Assembly (NCBI RefSeq): GCF_003259255.1
Contig: NZ_QGOL01000013.1
Location: 62,001-126,000 of the forward strand
Direction: 5' to 3'
DNA length: 64,000 nucleotides
DNA from: Algoriphagus litoralis
Lineage (GTDB): Bacteria; Bacteroidota; Bacteroidia; Cytophagales; Cyclobacteriaceae
Of this stretch, positions 34,235-43,185 are shown one piece after another; position 1 is the first letter of the stretch, and each line of letters begins with the position of its first letter. The notes beneath the pieces are model-generated. The model made no database searches. It was not told the origin of the DNA and was given only the letters and a program-made list of their open reading frames with translations. The translations under genes and the position numbers were made by a program.

Positions 34235-34258
34235 TCATGCCCAAAAATCAATTCCCGA

Positions 34259-35671
34259 ATGAACCACGTCAAATTCCCTATCCTCACCACCTACCGCAAG
34301 AGGCTCGCTGATACCATCACACCGGTGAGTATTTATCTGCAGATTCGAGATCGATTTGCCAATCCGATTTTGCTGGAAAGTTCCGATTACCACGGACAGG
34401 AGAATAGCTATTCCTTCATTTGCTTCAATCCCTTGGCGAAGTTTAGTTTTAATGCAGGCAAGGTTCAGGAAACACTACCTATTGGACCCGTATTGGAATA
34501 CGAGGTAAGCGCCAAAAAGAGATTAATGGATTGTCTTAGGGCTTTTGGGAATAAGTTTGACCCGACTCCAGACAAATTCAAGTTTAGCACCAATGGACTC
34601 TTTGGCTATATCCAGTATGATACCTTGGCTTATTTTGAGGACATCAAACTTCAAAATACCATGCCAAACGAGACCCCGATGATGCAGTATGCCATGTATC
34701 AAAACATCATCGTAGTAGATCATTATAAAAATGAATTGCATCTATTCGAACATCGTGTAGCTGGAGCAGATAATCCCGAGTACATGGATGAAATCGAGAC
34801 TTTGCTGAATAACAAGAATATTCCAGCCTATTCATTCAAGAAAATCGGAGAGGAAGTTTCTAACTACACCGATGAGCAGTTTCTTAAAATTCTCAACCAA
34901 GGTAGGGAGCACTGTTTTCGTGGTGATGTGTTTCAGATAGTTCTTTCACGCAGGTTTACTACTGACTTCAAAGGGGATGAATTTAATGTCTATAGAGCGC
35001 TACGATCAGTCAACCCATCACCTTATTTGTTCTATTTCGACTATGGATCATTCAAGGTTTTCGGAAGTTCACCGGAGGCTCAGATCGTGGTGAAAAACCA
35101 AAAAGCAACCATTTTCCCAATTGCTGGGACTTTCCGAAGGACTGGAAATGATGCTGAAGATGCCGAATTGGCAAGAAAACTCTATGACGACCCAAAGGAG
35201 AATTCCGAGCATGTGATGCTGGTGGATCTGGCCAGAAATGATCTATCCCGATCTTCAGATCGAGTGGAAGTCGATGTGTTCAAGGAGATCCAATACTATT
35301 CCCATGTAATCCACCTTGTTTCCAAAGTAACCGGTCATTTGCCGGAGGGAGCCAATCCACTTCAACTCGTGGCTGATACTTTTCCTGCAGGAACTCTCAG
35401 CGGAGCGCCTAAATATCGTGCAATGGAGCTTATAGATGAACTGGAAAATACCAGCAGGCAATTCTACGGTGGAGCGATCGGCTATTTAGGTTTCAATGGA
35501 GACTTTAACCACGCCATTCTGATCCGATCTTTTGTTTCCGAAAACAATCAACTGAGGTTTCAGGCAGGTGCAGGAGTAGTGGCAAAGTCCTCTATTCCAT
35601 CCGAACTTCAAGAGGTAGCGAATAAGTTGGAGGCGTTGAGGGTAGCATTGCGCGCAGCTGAAAATATTTGA
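34259..35671 (+). CDS. trpE: Anthranilate synthase component I
   Basis: 470 residues from the ATG at 34259; the frame is open upstream to 34184 but runs through the terminator hairpin, so that part is not coding. It makes anthranilate from chorismate with the TrpG amidotransferase. Feedback motif LLES at about 38-41 suggests tryptophan inhibition. The chorismate-binding core shows FGSSPEAQIVV, IAGTFRRTG, LARNDLSRSS, TFPAGTLSGAPKYRAMELID, FYGGAIGYLGFNGD and FQAGAGVVAKS. First structural gene of trpE-G-D-C-F-B-A. Transcription is probably controlled by the leader attenuator. Confidence 0.97.
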   Translation: MNHVKFPILTTYRKRLADTITPVSIYLQIRDRFANPILLESSDYHGQENSYSFICFNPLAKFSFNAGKVQETLPIGPVLEYEVSAKKRLMDCLRAFGNKFDPTPDKFKFSTNGLFGYIQYDTLAYFEDIKLQNTMPNETPMMQYAMYQNIIVVDHYKNELHLFEHRVAGADNPEYMDEIETLLNNKNIPAYSFKKIGEEVSNYTDEQFLKILNQGREHCFRGDVFQIVLSRRFTTDFKGDEFNVYRALRSVNPSPYLFYFDYGSFKVFGSSPEAQIVVKNQKATIFPIAGTFRRTGNDAEDAELARKLYDDPKENSEHVMLVDLARNDLSRSSDRVEVDVFKEIQYYSHVIHLVSKVTGHLPEGANPLQLVADTFPAGTLSGAPKYRAMELIDELENTSRQFYGGAIGYLGFNGDFNHAILIRSFVSENNQLRFQAGAGVVAKSSIPSELQEVANKLEALRVALRAAENI

Positions 35672-35682
35672 TCCAATTAGAC

Positions 35683-36249
35683 ATGAAAATATTAGTTCTC
35701 GATAATTACGACTCCTTTACCTACAACTTGGTGTATATCGTGCGTCAGTTGGGATATGGTGCCAATATGGATGTCTTCCGAAATGATAAAATCAGTTTGG
35801 AGGACGTCGGAAAGTACGAAAAGATCCTCCTTTCGCCGGGGCCTGGAGTTCCCTCCGAAGCAGGTATCATGCCGGAGTTGCTTAAAAAATATGCGCCTAC
35901 CAAATCTATTCTTGGTGTTTGTCTGGGACATCAGGCAATTGGTGAAGCTTTTGGAGGCAGCTTGATTAACCTCTCTGAGGTTCTCCATGGAGTCGCTTCT
36001 AAAGTGACAGTGCAGAAGGACTTGCTTTTTGAACAAATCCCCGATACATTTAGTATTGGAAGATACCACTCTTGGGTCATTGACGAATCCACCCTTTCGC
36101 CTGATCTGGAAGTAATTGCCAGAACACCCGATCACCAAATCATGGCAGTCCGTCACAGGGAGTTCGACGTGCGCGGAGTTCAGTTTCATCCCGAGAGTAT
36201 CTTGACCGAGAATGGAGTCAGAATTATGCAAAATTGGTTAGAAGCCTAA
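35683..36249 (+). CDS. trpG: Anthranilate synthase component II (glutamine amidotransferase)
   Basis: 188 residues from the ATG at 35683 (11 nt after trpE stops); start MKILVLDNYDSFTYNLVYIV is the family norm. Nucleophile Cys lies in LGVCLGHQAIGEAFGG near 81. The oxyanion SPGPGVPSEAG is near 53. The His/Glu pair is in VQFHPESILTENG near 170. It supplies ammonia to TrpE. It may also serve para-aminobenzoate synthesis, as in other bacteria with one such subunit; this is not shown here. Confidence 0.96.
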   Translation: MKILVLDNYDSFTYNLVYIVRQLGYGANMDVFRNDKISLEDVGKYEKILLSPGPGVPSEAGIMPELLKKYAPTKSILGVCLGHQAIGEAFGGSLINLSEVLHGVASKVTVQKDLLFEQIPDTFSIGRYHSWVIDESTLSPDLEVIARTPDHQIMAVRHREFDVRGVQFHPESILTENGVRIMQNWLEA

Positions 36250-36280
36250 CCTCAAATCGATATCACCCACCCCCAATCCT

Positions 36281-37291
36281 ATGAAAGAGATCCTTAATCA
36301 ACTGATCGAGCATAAAACGCTCTCCCAGGATCAGGCACGCGAAGTGCTCAAAAATCTGGCGACGGGCTCCTACAATTCGAGCCAGATAGCTGCATTTATG
36401 ACCGTCTACCTCATGCGAAGTATTACCGTAGAGGAGTTGCAGGGATTTCGTGAGGCGATGCTCGAATTGTGTATTCCTGTGGAAATCAAGGAGTATGACG
36501 CTATGGACCTTTGTGGCACTGGAGGAGATGGCAAGGATACCTTTAATATTTCTACGTTGGCATCGTTCATTGTTGCTGGGACTGGTCAGCATGTCGCCAA
36601 GCATGGTAACACCGGAGTTTCTTCGATTTGTGGTTCCTCCAATCTCCTGGCATATTTTGGGTATGACTTTACCAATGACATCAGTGAGATCCGCCGATCC
36701 CTGGATGAAGCTGGAATTTGTTTTTTGCATGCTCCGCTATTTCATCCTGCGATGAAAAATGTAGCCCCTATCCGAAAAGAACTGGGCGTGAAGACTTTTT
36801 TCAACATGCTAGGCCCTATGGTTAACCCAAGCTTTCCCAAAAAACAACTCGTTGGTGTCTTCAGTATGGAATTAGCCCGACTGTATGGCTATCTCTATCA
36901 AGAGATGGAAGGGAGGTTTTCCATCCTTCATTCGCTCGATGGATATGATGAAATCTCCCTCACTGGGCCGTTTAAAATGATTTCCAATCAAGGGGAAAAA
37001 TTACTAAATCCTGAAAACTTAGGGCTTGCTAAGCTGTCAGCTGAAAGTATCGCTGGCGGTACTACCATTCAGGAATCAGCCAAGATTTTTGAATCCATCC
37101 TGAGGGGAGAAGGAACCCCCAGCCAAAATTCAGTGGTGATAGCAAATGCCGCCGCCGCATTGGTGACAGCAAAAGAATCTTTGAATTTCTCCGAGGCAGT
37201 TGACCAAGCAGAGGAAGTTTTATTGAGTGGTAAAGCGCTTCGTGTATTCCAAGGCCTCGTTAATCCCAAAACTACAGTATCCTTAGTATAA
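36281..37291 (+). CDS. trpD: Anthranilate phosphoribosyltransferase
   Basis: 336 residues. It transfers the phosphoribosyl group of PRPP to anthranilate. Signatures are the PRPP-binding LCGTGGDGKDTFNISTLASF near 77-96, KHGNTGVSSICGSSNLL near 109 and GVKTFFNMLGPMVNP near 168. The N-terminal helical domain is present (LNQLIEHKTLSQDQAREVL). It follows trpG by 31 bp and precedes trpC by 8 bp. Full length with no anomaly. Confidence 0.97.
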   Translation: MKEILNQLIEHKTLSQDQAREVLKNLATGSYNSSQIAAFMTVYLMRSITVEELQGFREAMLELCIPVEIKEYDAMDLCGTGGDGKDTFNISTLASFIVAGTGQHVAKHGNTGVSSICGSSNLLAYFGYDFTNDISEIRRSLDEAGICFLHAPLFHPAMKNVAPIRKELGVKTFFNMLGPMVNPSFPKKQLVGVFSMELARLYGYLYQEMEGRFSILHSLDGYDEISLTGPFKMISNQGEKLLNPENLGLAKLSAESIAGGTTIQESAKIFESILRGEGTPSQNSVVIANAAAALVTAKESLNFSEAVDQAEEVLLSGKALRVFQGLVNPKTTVSLV

Positions 37292-37299
37292 GCAGATCA

Positions 37300-38118
37300 A
37301 TGAATATTTTAGAAAAAATCATCGCAGATAAGCAGCGTGAAGTAGCTGAGAAAAGCAGCATTTTGCCCACCAAATTATTGGAACAGAGCATTTACTTCGA
37401 GGGGAAAGTGGTCTCGATGAAAAAGTACGTGACTAACCCGGAGAAGTCAGGGATCATCGCAGAATTCAAGCGAAAGTCTCCTTCCAAAGGAATAATCAAT
37501 GGATCAGCATCGGTAGAGAAAGTCAGCATTGGCTACATGCAGGCAGGTGCTGCTGCGCTCTCGATTTTAACTGACAAAGAGTATTTCGGTGGGACCAATG
37601 AAGACTTGAAGACTGCTAGAAAATTTAACTTTTGCCCGCTCCTGCGCAAAGATTTCGTAGTGGATGAATACCAAATCATCGAAGCCAAATCCATCGGAGC
37701 GGATTGCATCTTGTTGATTGCAGCGGCCTTGGATCCAGCCAAACTGAAAGATTTAGCAGCTTTTGCAAAAAGCCTTGGACTCGAGATTTTGCTTGAAGTG
37801 CACGACGAAGAAGAATTGGAAAAAAGCCTGAACGAAAACGTGGACTTGGTTGGTGTCAATAATAGAAACCTGAAGACTTTTGAGGTTTCCTTGGATACTT
37901 CGTTGGCCCTTGTAAATCAGATTCCTTCTGCTTTCGTCAAAATTTCTGAAAGTGGAATTTCTGATCCCAATACTTTGATCCAACTGAAAAAAGCAGGGTT
38001 TGATGGGTTTTTGATCGGTGAGAATTTCATGAAATCGGCGAGACCTGAGCAGGCGGCCTACAACTTCATGAAAGAATATCGGAAGCTGTTGGCTGCAATC
38101 GAACTGAATAAATTCTGA
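37300..38118 (+). CDS. trpC: Indole-3-glycerol phosphate synthase
   Basis: 272 residues, TIM barrel. Conserved motifs are IAEFKRKSPSKGIIN near 51, LSILTDKEYFGGTNEDL near 86, LLRKDFVVDEYQIIEAKSIGADCILLIAA near 112 (catalytic Lys and Glu), VGVNNRNLKTFEV near 185 and ISESGISDP near 214. Separate from trpF, unlike the fused enterobacterial gene. The stop shares one base with the trpF start (TGATG), so translation is coupled. Confidence 0.97.
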   Translation: MNILEKIIADKQREVAEKSSILPTKLLEQSIYFEGKVVSMKKYVTNPEKSGIIAEFKRKSPSKGIINGSASVEKVSIGYMQAGAAALSILTDKEYFGGTNEDLKTARKFNFCPLLRKDFVVDEYQIIEAKSIGADCILLIAAALDPAKLKDLAAFAKSLGLEILLEVHDEEELEKSLNENVDLVGVNNRNLKTFEVSLDTSLALVNQIPSAFVKISESGISDPNTLIQLKKAGFDGFLIGENFMKSARPEQAAYNFMKEYRKLLAAIELNKF

Positions 38119-38747
38119 TGGAAATCAAAGTCTGTGGCATGCGGGAACTGGAAAATATCCACGAATTAATCTCTAAAATGAAGCCTGACTGGATGGGATT
38201 AATCTTTTATCCCAAATCAGCCCGGTTTGTTTCCGATGAAAAAGCTGCAGAATTGAAAGAAATCCAACTAAAAAAAGTCGGAGTATTTGTCAATGAATCT
38301 GAGGAGGAGATGTTGAGAAAGGTAGCGGAGTTCAACCTATCGGCCATTCAGCTCCATGGAAATGAGTCAGTCGAATTAGTAAAAAGTCTTTCGGAAAAGA
38401 GCGATTGTGAACTTTGGAAAGTTATTTCTGTAGGAGATCAGGTTGACTGGAAAACTTTGGAGGATTACTTGCCATATGTAAACAAATTTCTTTTTGACAC
38501 TGCCACTGCAACCCATGGAGGATCGGGAAAGAAATTTGATTGGGAGATTTTGCAAACTTATCCCTTTGACAAAGGCTTTTTATTGAGTGGTGGGTTGGAT
38601 GACGAAAGCGCAGATGAAGTTTTAGCTTTGCGCCAGCGAATCCCTCAACTTCAAGGCGTAGATCTCAACTCCAAGTTTGAGGATGCTCCGGGATTAAAAA
38701 ACATTGAAAAGTTGACCCGCTTCAAAAGGCGACTTAATCTCTTGTAA
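38118..38747 (+). CDS. trpF: Phosphoribosylanthranilate isomerase
   Basis: 209 residues. The catalytic Cys lies in IKVCGMRELENI at the N-terminus. IQLHGNESVELV near 76, FLFDTATATHGGSGKKFDW near 122 (general acid Asp) and LSGGLDDESA then GVDLNSKFEDAPGLKN near 155-190 complete the TIM barrel. Starts on the trpC stop. It is followed by a 72-bp spacer carrying a repeat of the AACCAATAAC type before trpB. Confidence 0.96.
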   Translation: MEIKVCGMRELENIHELISKMKPDWMGLIFYPKSARFVSDEKAAELKEIQLKKVGVFVNESEEEMLRKVAEFNLSAIQLHGNESVELVKSLSEKSDCELWKVISVGDQVDWKTLEDYLPYVNKFLFDTATATHGGSGKKFDWEILQTYPFDKGFLLSGGLDDESADEVLALRQRIPQLQGVDLNSKFEDAPGLKNIEKLTRFKRRLNLL

Positions 38748-38780
38748 ACATTAAAATTGATTTAGGAGCCTGGCTCTAAA

Positions 38781-38812
38781 AACAATTAACCAATAACACT
38801 TAACCATTAACT
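38781..38812 (+). repeat. Degenerate AACCAATAAC-type intergenic repeat
   Basis: The trpF-trpB spacer reads as repeated ACAATTAAC, CCAATAAC, CTTAACC, ATTAACTC words. A similar word set occurs in inverted orientation at 41002-41023 between trpA and the DAHP synthase gene. Confidence 0.5.
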
Positions 38813-38819
38813 CACAGCC

Positions 38820-39998
38820 ATGATACGTGTAGATGAAAAAGGCTTTTACGGAAAGTTTGGTGGGGCATACATCCCCGAGATGCTTCATCCCAATATTGAA
38901 GAGCTGAGGGAGAATTGGCAATCAATCATAGCCACTGAAGCGTATCAAGTCGAGTTTCAGACCCTTTTGCGTGACTTTGTCGGTCGACCGACGCCTTTGT
39001 ATTTTGCATCGAGGCTTTCTGAAAAATTCCGCGCTAAAATCTACCTCAAGCGGGAAGACCTTTGCCATACCGGCGCACATAAAGTCAACAATACAGTTGG
39101 GCAAATCATTTTGGCCAAAAAGCTTGGGAAAAAGCGAATCATCGCAGAAACCGGTGCTGGTCAGCACGGCGTTGCCACTGCGACTGTCTGTGCATTGATG
39201 GGAATGGAATGCACCGTCTATATGGGTTCATTGGACATTGAGCGCCAAAAACCAAATGTGGAACGGATGAAAATACTCGGTGCCAAGGTCGTTCCGGCTA
39301 CTTCTGGCTCGCAGACATTAAAAGATGCTACCAACGAAGCGATGCGTCAGTGGATCAATAATCCTGTGGATACGCATTACATCATCGGTTCGGTCGTCGG
39401 TCCACACCCTTATCCGGAGATGGTGGCCCGATTCCAGTCCGTGATTTCTGAGGAGATCAAATGGCAGCTTATGGAAAAAGAAGGACGCGAAAATCCAGAT
39501 GCCGTCATCGCCTGTGTGGGTGGTGGATCCAATGCCGCTGGAGCTTTCTACCATTATTACAATACACCTGAAGTGCGCCTGATTGCTGCGGAAGCAGCGG
39601 GTTTGGGAGTGAATTCAGGCAAGTCAGCTGCAACGACTGCACTCGGAACTCCTGGGATTTTGCATGGATCAAAGACGATTTTGATGCAAACGGAAGATGG
39701 ACAGGTTGTAGAGCCACATTCCATTTCTGCAGGTTTGGATTATCCAGGAATCGGCCCGGTACACGCACATTTGTTTGATATTGGAAGGGCTGAATTTGTA
39801 GCTGTGGAGGATGAAGATGCGATGAAAGCCGGGATTTTGCTCAGCAGAACTGAGGGAATCATTCCTGCAATAGAGACGGCACATGCTATCCATGCTTTGA
39901 ACATGATCGAATATCGAAAAGATGACGTGATCGTCATCAACCTCTCTGGAAGAGGTGACAAGGACTTGGAGACCTATATAAAATGGGGGAATTATTGA
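38820..39998 (+). CDS. trpB: Tryptophan synthase beta chain
   Basis: 392 residues. It condenses indole with serine. PLP Lys is in [19 protein letters not shown] near 86. [15 protein letters not shown] near 108, [15 protein letters not shown] near 231 (phosphate loop) and the C-terminal LSGRGDKDL near 378 are present. The N-terminal [12 protein letters not shown] is family-typical for TrpB1. The partner trpA follows, but 221 bp away across a repeat-filled spacer, longer than usual for these coupled genes. Confidence 0.98.
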   Translation: MIRVDEKGFYGKFGGAYIPEMLHPNIEELRENWQSIIATEAYQVEFQTLLRDFVGRPTPLYFASRLSEKFRAKIYLKREDLCHTGAHKVNNTVGQIILAKKLGKKRIIAETGAGQHGVATATVCALMGMECTVYMGSLDIERQKPNVERMKILGAKVVPATSGSQTLKDATNEAMRQWINNPVDTHYIIGSVVGPHPYPEMVARFQSVISEEIKWQLMEKEGRENPDAVIACVGGGSNAAGAFYHYYNTPEVRLIAAEAAGLGVNSGKSAATTALGTPGILHGSKTILMQTEDGQVVEPHSISAGLDYPGIGPVHAHLFDIGRAEFVAVEDEDAMKAGILLSRTEGIIPAIETAHAIHALNMIEYRKDDVIVINLSGRGDKDLETYIKWGNY

Positions 39999-40018
39999 TT
40001 TACCAATTGCGGTTTTGG

Positions 40019-40213
40019 ATTTACGACCTCGAAAGGACCACAAGTGTCAAATCCAAAAGAGGACTGAATTTGGTTAATGACTCAACTCTCCTCACCACTC
40101 GGTATATCGTAATTCATAAATCGTACTTCTAAAATTAAATTCTCAAGACTTGGAAAGTGAAAAAGGCGCTGACTCTACTTACCACCTCGTAACTCGTAAT
40201 TCGTAACTCGCAT
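40019..40213. repeat. TCGTAA-type inverted repeat cluster between trpB and trpA
   Basis: The left word ATTTACGACCTCG (40019-40031) is inverted with respect to the middle ATCGTAATTCATAAATCG (40106-40123) and the right run CTCGTAACTCGTAATTCG (40186-40203) plus TAACTCG. The right run ends about 10 bp before the trpA start. Confidence 0.6.
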
Positions 40214-40219
40214 TTAAGA

Positions 40220-40993
40220 ATGAATCGCATACAATACTTATTCAACACTAAAAAGGAACGAGTACTCTCGATCTACTTCACAGCTGGTTTTCCAAGTTTG
40301 GAGGATACGCTTCCGATCATGGAGGCGATTCAGGCTGGTGGAGCAGATATCATCGAGGTTGGTGTCCCTTATTCCGATCCCATCGCTGATGGTCCGACGA
40401 TTCAGGACAGCAATCTAATCGCTTTGGAAAATGGCATGAGCCTGCGGAAACTCTTCGATCAATTGAAAGGTTTTCGGGCAAAAATTCATCTTCCAGTCGT
40501 TCTGATGGGTTATCTAAACCCAATCATGCAGTTTGGGATGGAAGATTTTTGCAAAAAATGCAAGGAAGTCGGTATCGATGGTCTCATCCTGCCCGATCTG
40601 CCAATGCAACAATATATAGAGGAGTTCAAAGAGCTCTTCGAAGCGTATGGCTTGTTCAACACCTTCCTGATTTCTCCGCAGACTTCCGAAAAGAGAATCC
40701 GGGAGATCGATCAAAACTCAAATGGTTTTATTTACATGGTTTCGGCTCATAGCATCACTGGAGCGCGAAGCGGAATCAGCGAAGAACAAATCGCGTATTT
40801 CGAGCGGGTCAAAGCTATGAACTTGAAGAATCCACGATTGATCGGTTTTGGAATTTCTGATTCCGAAACATTCACCACAGCCTCCAATTATAGTCAAGGA
40901 GCCATTATCGGCTCTGCTTTTATTAAGAAAGTAAAAGAGGCGAAGGATCTGAGTGGAGACATTCAGAAATATATTCAGTCAGTTATTAGTTAA
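40220..40993 (+). CDS. trpA: Tryptophan synthase alpha chain
   Basis: 257 residues, TIM barrel. It cleaves indole-3-glycerol phosphate. Catalytic Glu and Asp are in GGADIIEVGVPYSDPIADGP near 40-59. VVLMGYLNPIMQFG near 93, GLILPDLPMQQ near 120 and YMVSAHSITGARSG near 172 follow. GFGISDSETF and IIGSAFIKK form the phosphate site. Last gene of the canonical trp set; the DAHP synthase gene follows 175 bp downstream. Confidence 0.97.
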   Translation: MNRIQYLFNTKKERVLSIYFTAGFPSLEDTLPIMEAIQAGGADIIEVGVPYSDPIADGPTIQDSNLIALENGMSLRKLFDQLKGFRAKIHLPVVLMGYLNPIMQFGMEDFCKKCKEVGIDGLILPDLPMQQYIEEFKELFEAYGLFNTFLISPQTSEKRIREIDQNSNGFIYMVSAHSITGARSGISEEQIAYFERVKAMNLKNPRLIGFGISDSETFTTASNYSQGAIIGSAFIKKVKEAKDLSGDIQKYIQSVIS

Positions 40994-41001
40994 TAAATTA
41001 T

Positions 41002-41165
41002 CAGGTATTGGTTATTGGTAAAGCATTGATCTGTGGATTAAGGGCAAAAGTTCAGAAGAGGCCAACTCCCTATTTTCAAAGGGGGTAGGGGTATTTCTTA
41101 AAATTGCTTTTCAATCTCAAAGCCTATCAAAGACCTCGTAATTCGTACATCGTAATTCGTAAATC
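41002..41165. repeat. Mixed repeat cluster between trpA and DAHP synthase gene
   Basis: The left end carries TATTGGTTATTGGTAAAG-type words (inverted form of the repeat at 38781). The right end carries CCTCGTAATTCGTACATCG, TAATTCGTAAATC (41134-41165), ending 3 bp before the next start codon. Confidence 0.6.
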
Positions 41166-41168
41166 AAA

Positions 41169-42188
41169 ATGATTATTCAACTTCAACCCGATATCTCCGA
41201 TGTCCAAAAGGACAAATTGATCGATCAGGTCAATGGAATCGGCTATAAAACTACCGAAGTCAAAACCCAATTGGGTGACTACTTGATCGGAATCGGAAAG
41301 AATGAGTTTGACATCCGGAAAATCGGTCAAATGGATGGAATCAAAGACATCCACATCGTCTCCGATGAATACAAACTGGTATCCAAAAAATGGAAAGCCA
41401 AGCCAACCTCCGTCGATTTGGGCGATCAGGTCTATATCAAAGACGGCGAAATGGCCATCATCACCGGACCATGCTCGATCGAGTCAGAAGAGCAAATCCG
41501 AAAAGTGGTGGAACACTGCGTGGAAAACGGAATCAAACTGATGCGAGGTGGTGTCTTTAAACCAAGAAGTAGCCCTTATGCCTTTCGTGGATTGGGTTTG
41601 GAAGGCTTGAAGCTGTGGCACGATATCGCTAGCAAAGCGGGAATCAAAATCGTGACCGAAGTGATGCAGACTTCTCAAATTGAAGAAATGTATCCTTATG
41701 TGGATGTGTATCAAGTGGGCGCTCGAAATTCCCAGAACTTCAACCTACTCGACGAACTAGGAAAAGTGGATAAAGCCGTGATGATCAAACGGGGAATTTC
41801 TGGAACAATCGAAGAATTGCTCCAGTCAGCGGAATATGTCTTTTCTGGAGGAAATGAAAAATTGATCCTCTGCGAGCGAGGCATCCGAACCTACGAACGT
41901 GCTTCACGAAATACGCTGGATCTGAATGCGATTCCGATTCTGAAAGCCAAATCTCACCTACCGGTGATCGTCGATCCGTCTCATGGAATAGGAATCAGAG
42001 CCTACGTGCCTCAGATGGCTTTGGCAGGCGTGATGTCCGGTGCAGACGGAATCATCTATGAATCGCATGAGGTTCCGGAGAAAGCCTATTCTGATGGACA
42101 GCAGACACTTGACTTTGCGCAAAGTGCAAGATTGGCGGCTTGGATCAGGGAGAGCTTTGCGATGCGCAAAACTTTCGACCTTTTGTAA
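41169..42188 (+). CDS. aroF: 3-deoxy-7-phosphoheptulonate (DAHP) synthase, type I-beta
   Basis: 339 residues: an N-terminal ferredoxin-like regulatory domain (about 1-70, MIIQLQPDISDVQKDKLIDQ) joined to the KDO8P/DAHP synthase barrel. Active-site motifs are IITGPCSIESEEQ near 96, FKPRSSPYAFRGLG near 125, VGARNSQNF near 180, KRGISGTIEE near 206 and VIVDPSHGIGIRAYV near 258. The layout matches the Thermotoga-type enzyme, whose N-terminal domain binds Phe and Tyr. It provides the first step toward chorismate for the adjacent trp genes. No chorismate mutase domain is fused. A terminator follows at 42323. Confidence 0.94.
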   Translation: MIIQLQPDISDVQKDKLIDQVNGIGYKTTEVKTQLGDYLIGIGKNEFDIRKIGQMDGIKDIHIVSDEYKLVSKKWKAKPTSVDLGDQVYIKDGEMAIITGPCSIESEEQIRKVVEHCVENGIKLMRGGVFKPRSSPYAFRGLGLEGLKLWHDIASKAGIKIVTEVMQTSQIEEMYPYVDVYQVGARNSQNFNLLDELGKVDKAVMIKRGISGTIEELLQSAEYVFSGGNEKLILCERGIRTYERASRNTLDLNAIPILKAKSHLPVIVDPSHGIGIRAYVPQMALAGVMSGADGIIYESHEVPEKAYSDGQQTLDFAQSARLAAWIRESFAMRKTFDLL

Positions 42189-42322
42189 AAATAAAATTGT
42201 CGATTGACGTACAGCTTCTTAAATTCACACCATGAATCCAACACCAAGAACCTACGTGCATCATTCATATCATCTCCTCCGCTGAGGGAATGGGAATGAC
42301 TTTGGTTTTTGCTGAAGATATA

Positions 42323-42356
42323 AAAAGGCCTATTCCGTAACTGGTTTAGGCCTTTT
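42323..42356 (+). terminator. Terminator after DAHP synthase gene (end of trp operon)
   Basis: Stem AAAAGGCCTA (42323-42332) pairs with TAGGCCTTTT (42347-42356). This is the first strong terminator after the attenuator, so the trp unit probably runs from 34.1 to 42.3 kb. Confidence 0.8.
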
Positions 42357-42399
42357 CTAGTTTTAGAAGTAAAAAAAGAAATATAAACCCAAGTGTAAA

Positions 42400-43185
42400 A
42401 TGACTAATAAACCTAAAGACTGGGTCTTTACCGACCCAAGATTGAAAGAATTAAGGCAGGACTATGCTGCCTATACAGAGGAGGATTTTAATGTTTGGAA
42501 GATTCTTTTCGAGCGGCAGATGCCAAATCTCCCCAAAGCCGCATCAAAGGCATATTTGGAAGGGGTGAAAGCAGTGAAGTTTACCGCCGATCGGATTGCC
42601 AATTTTGAGGAACTAAACGAGGTCCTCGTAAATACCACAGGCTGGCAGGTGCAAGTAGTGCCAGGATTGATTGATGACGATTTGTTTTTCGGCTTGCTGC
42701 ACAATAGGCGATTTCCATCGTCAACTTGGCTACGAAAAATGGAACAACTCGACTACCTCGAGGAGCCAGACATGTTTCACGATGCCTTCGCGCACATGCC
42801 TTTGCTGACCAATCAGCCATATGTGGATTTCCTGGAAAAGCTAAGTGGCATCGCGCTGAAGCATATTCAGGACCCTTGGGCGATTCAGTTGCTAAGCCGG
42901 ATCTACTGGTTTACGATTGAGTTTGGACTCATTCGTGAAAACGGAGAATTGAAAGTCTATGGGGCAGGTATTTTGAGTTCGGCAGGGGAAACGAAGTTTT
43001 CGCTTTCTGATGAACCCAAACATTTTCCCTATGATGTCCGGAAAATTATGAATACAGAATACTGGAAAGACCATTTTCAGGATAAATACTGGGTGATCGA
43101 CAGCTACGAGCAGCTTTTTGATTCCCTGCCTGAGATTGAGGAAGTGCTGGAGGAAATGTTGGCTGAAAAAGAAGCGAGAAATTAG
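42400..43185 (+). CDS. phhA: Aromatic amino acid hydroxylase (phenylalanine 4-monooxygenase-like)
   Basis: 261 residues, the bacterial single-domain size. Iron ligands are in EPDMFHDAFAHMPLL near 125 (two His) and the Glu in YWFTIEFGLIRENGELK near 170. FPSSTWLRKMEQLDYLEEPD precedes them, as in bacterial PheH. It uses tetrahydropterin and oxygen to make tyrosine from phenylalanine. It lies between the aromatic synthesis operon and the his genes and follows a terminator, so it may have separate expression. Whether it serves tyrosine supply or phenylalanine breakdown is open. Confidence 0.92.
   Translation: MTNKPKDWVFTDPRLKELRQDYAAYTEEDFNVWKILFERQMPNLPKAASKAYLEGVKAVKFTADRIANFEELNEVLVNTTGWQVQVVPGLIDDDLFFGLLHNRRFPSSTWLRKMEQLDYLEEPDMFHDAFAHMPLLTNQPYVDFLEKLSGIALKHIQDPWAIQLLSRIYWFTIEFGLIRENGELKVYGAGILSSAGETKFSLSDEPKHFPYDVRKIMNTEYWKDHFQDKYWVIDSYEQLFDSLPEIEEVLEEMLAEKEARN

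Noticed and set aside
34103..34258. T-box riboswitch or TRAP-type control of trp
   Set aside because: No T-box sequence or specifier arrangement and no (G/U)AG repeat run is present; the Trp-rich leader frame explains the region better.
34184..34258. trpE start upstream of 34259
   Set aside because: The frame would run through the terminator hairpin, and conserved TrpE sequence begins after 34259.
35692..36231. A 179-codon minus-strand frame opposite trpG
   Set aside because: It lies fully opposite a certain trpG with all catalytic residues and shows no family features of its own.
36263..36730. A 155-codon minus-strand frame opposite trpD
   Set aside because: Antisense to an intact trpD; no signal, motif or promoter.
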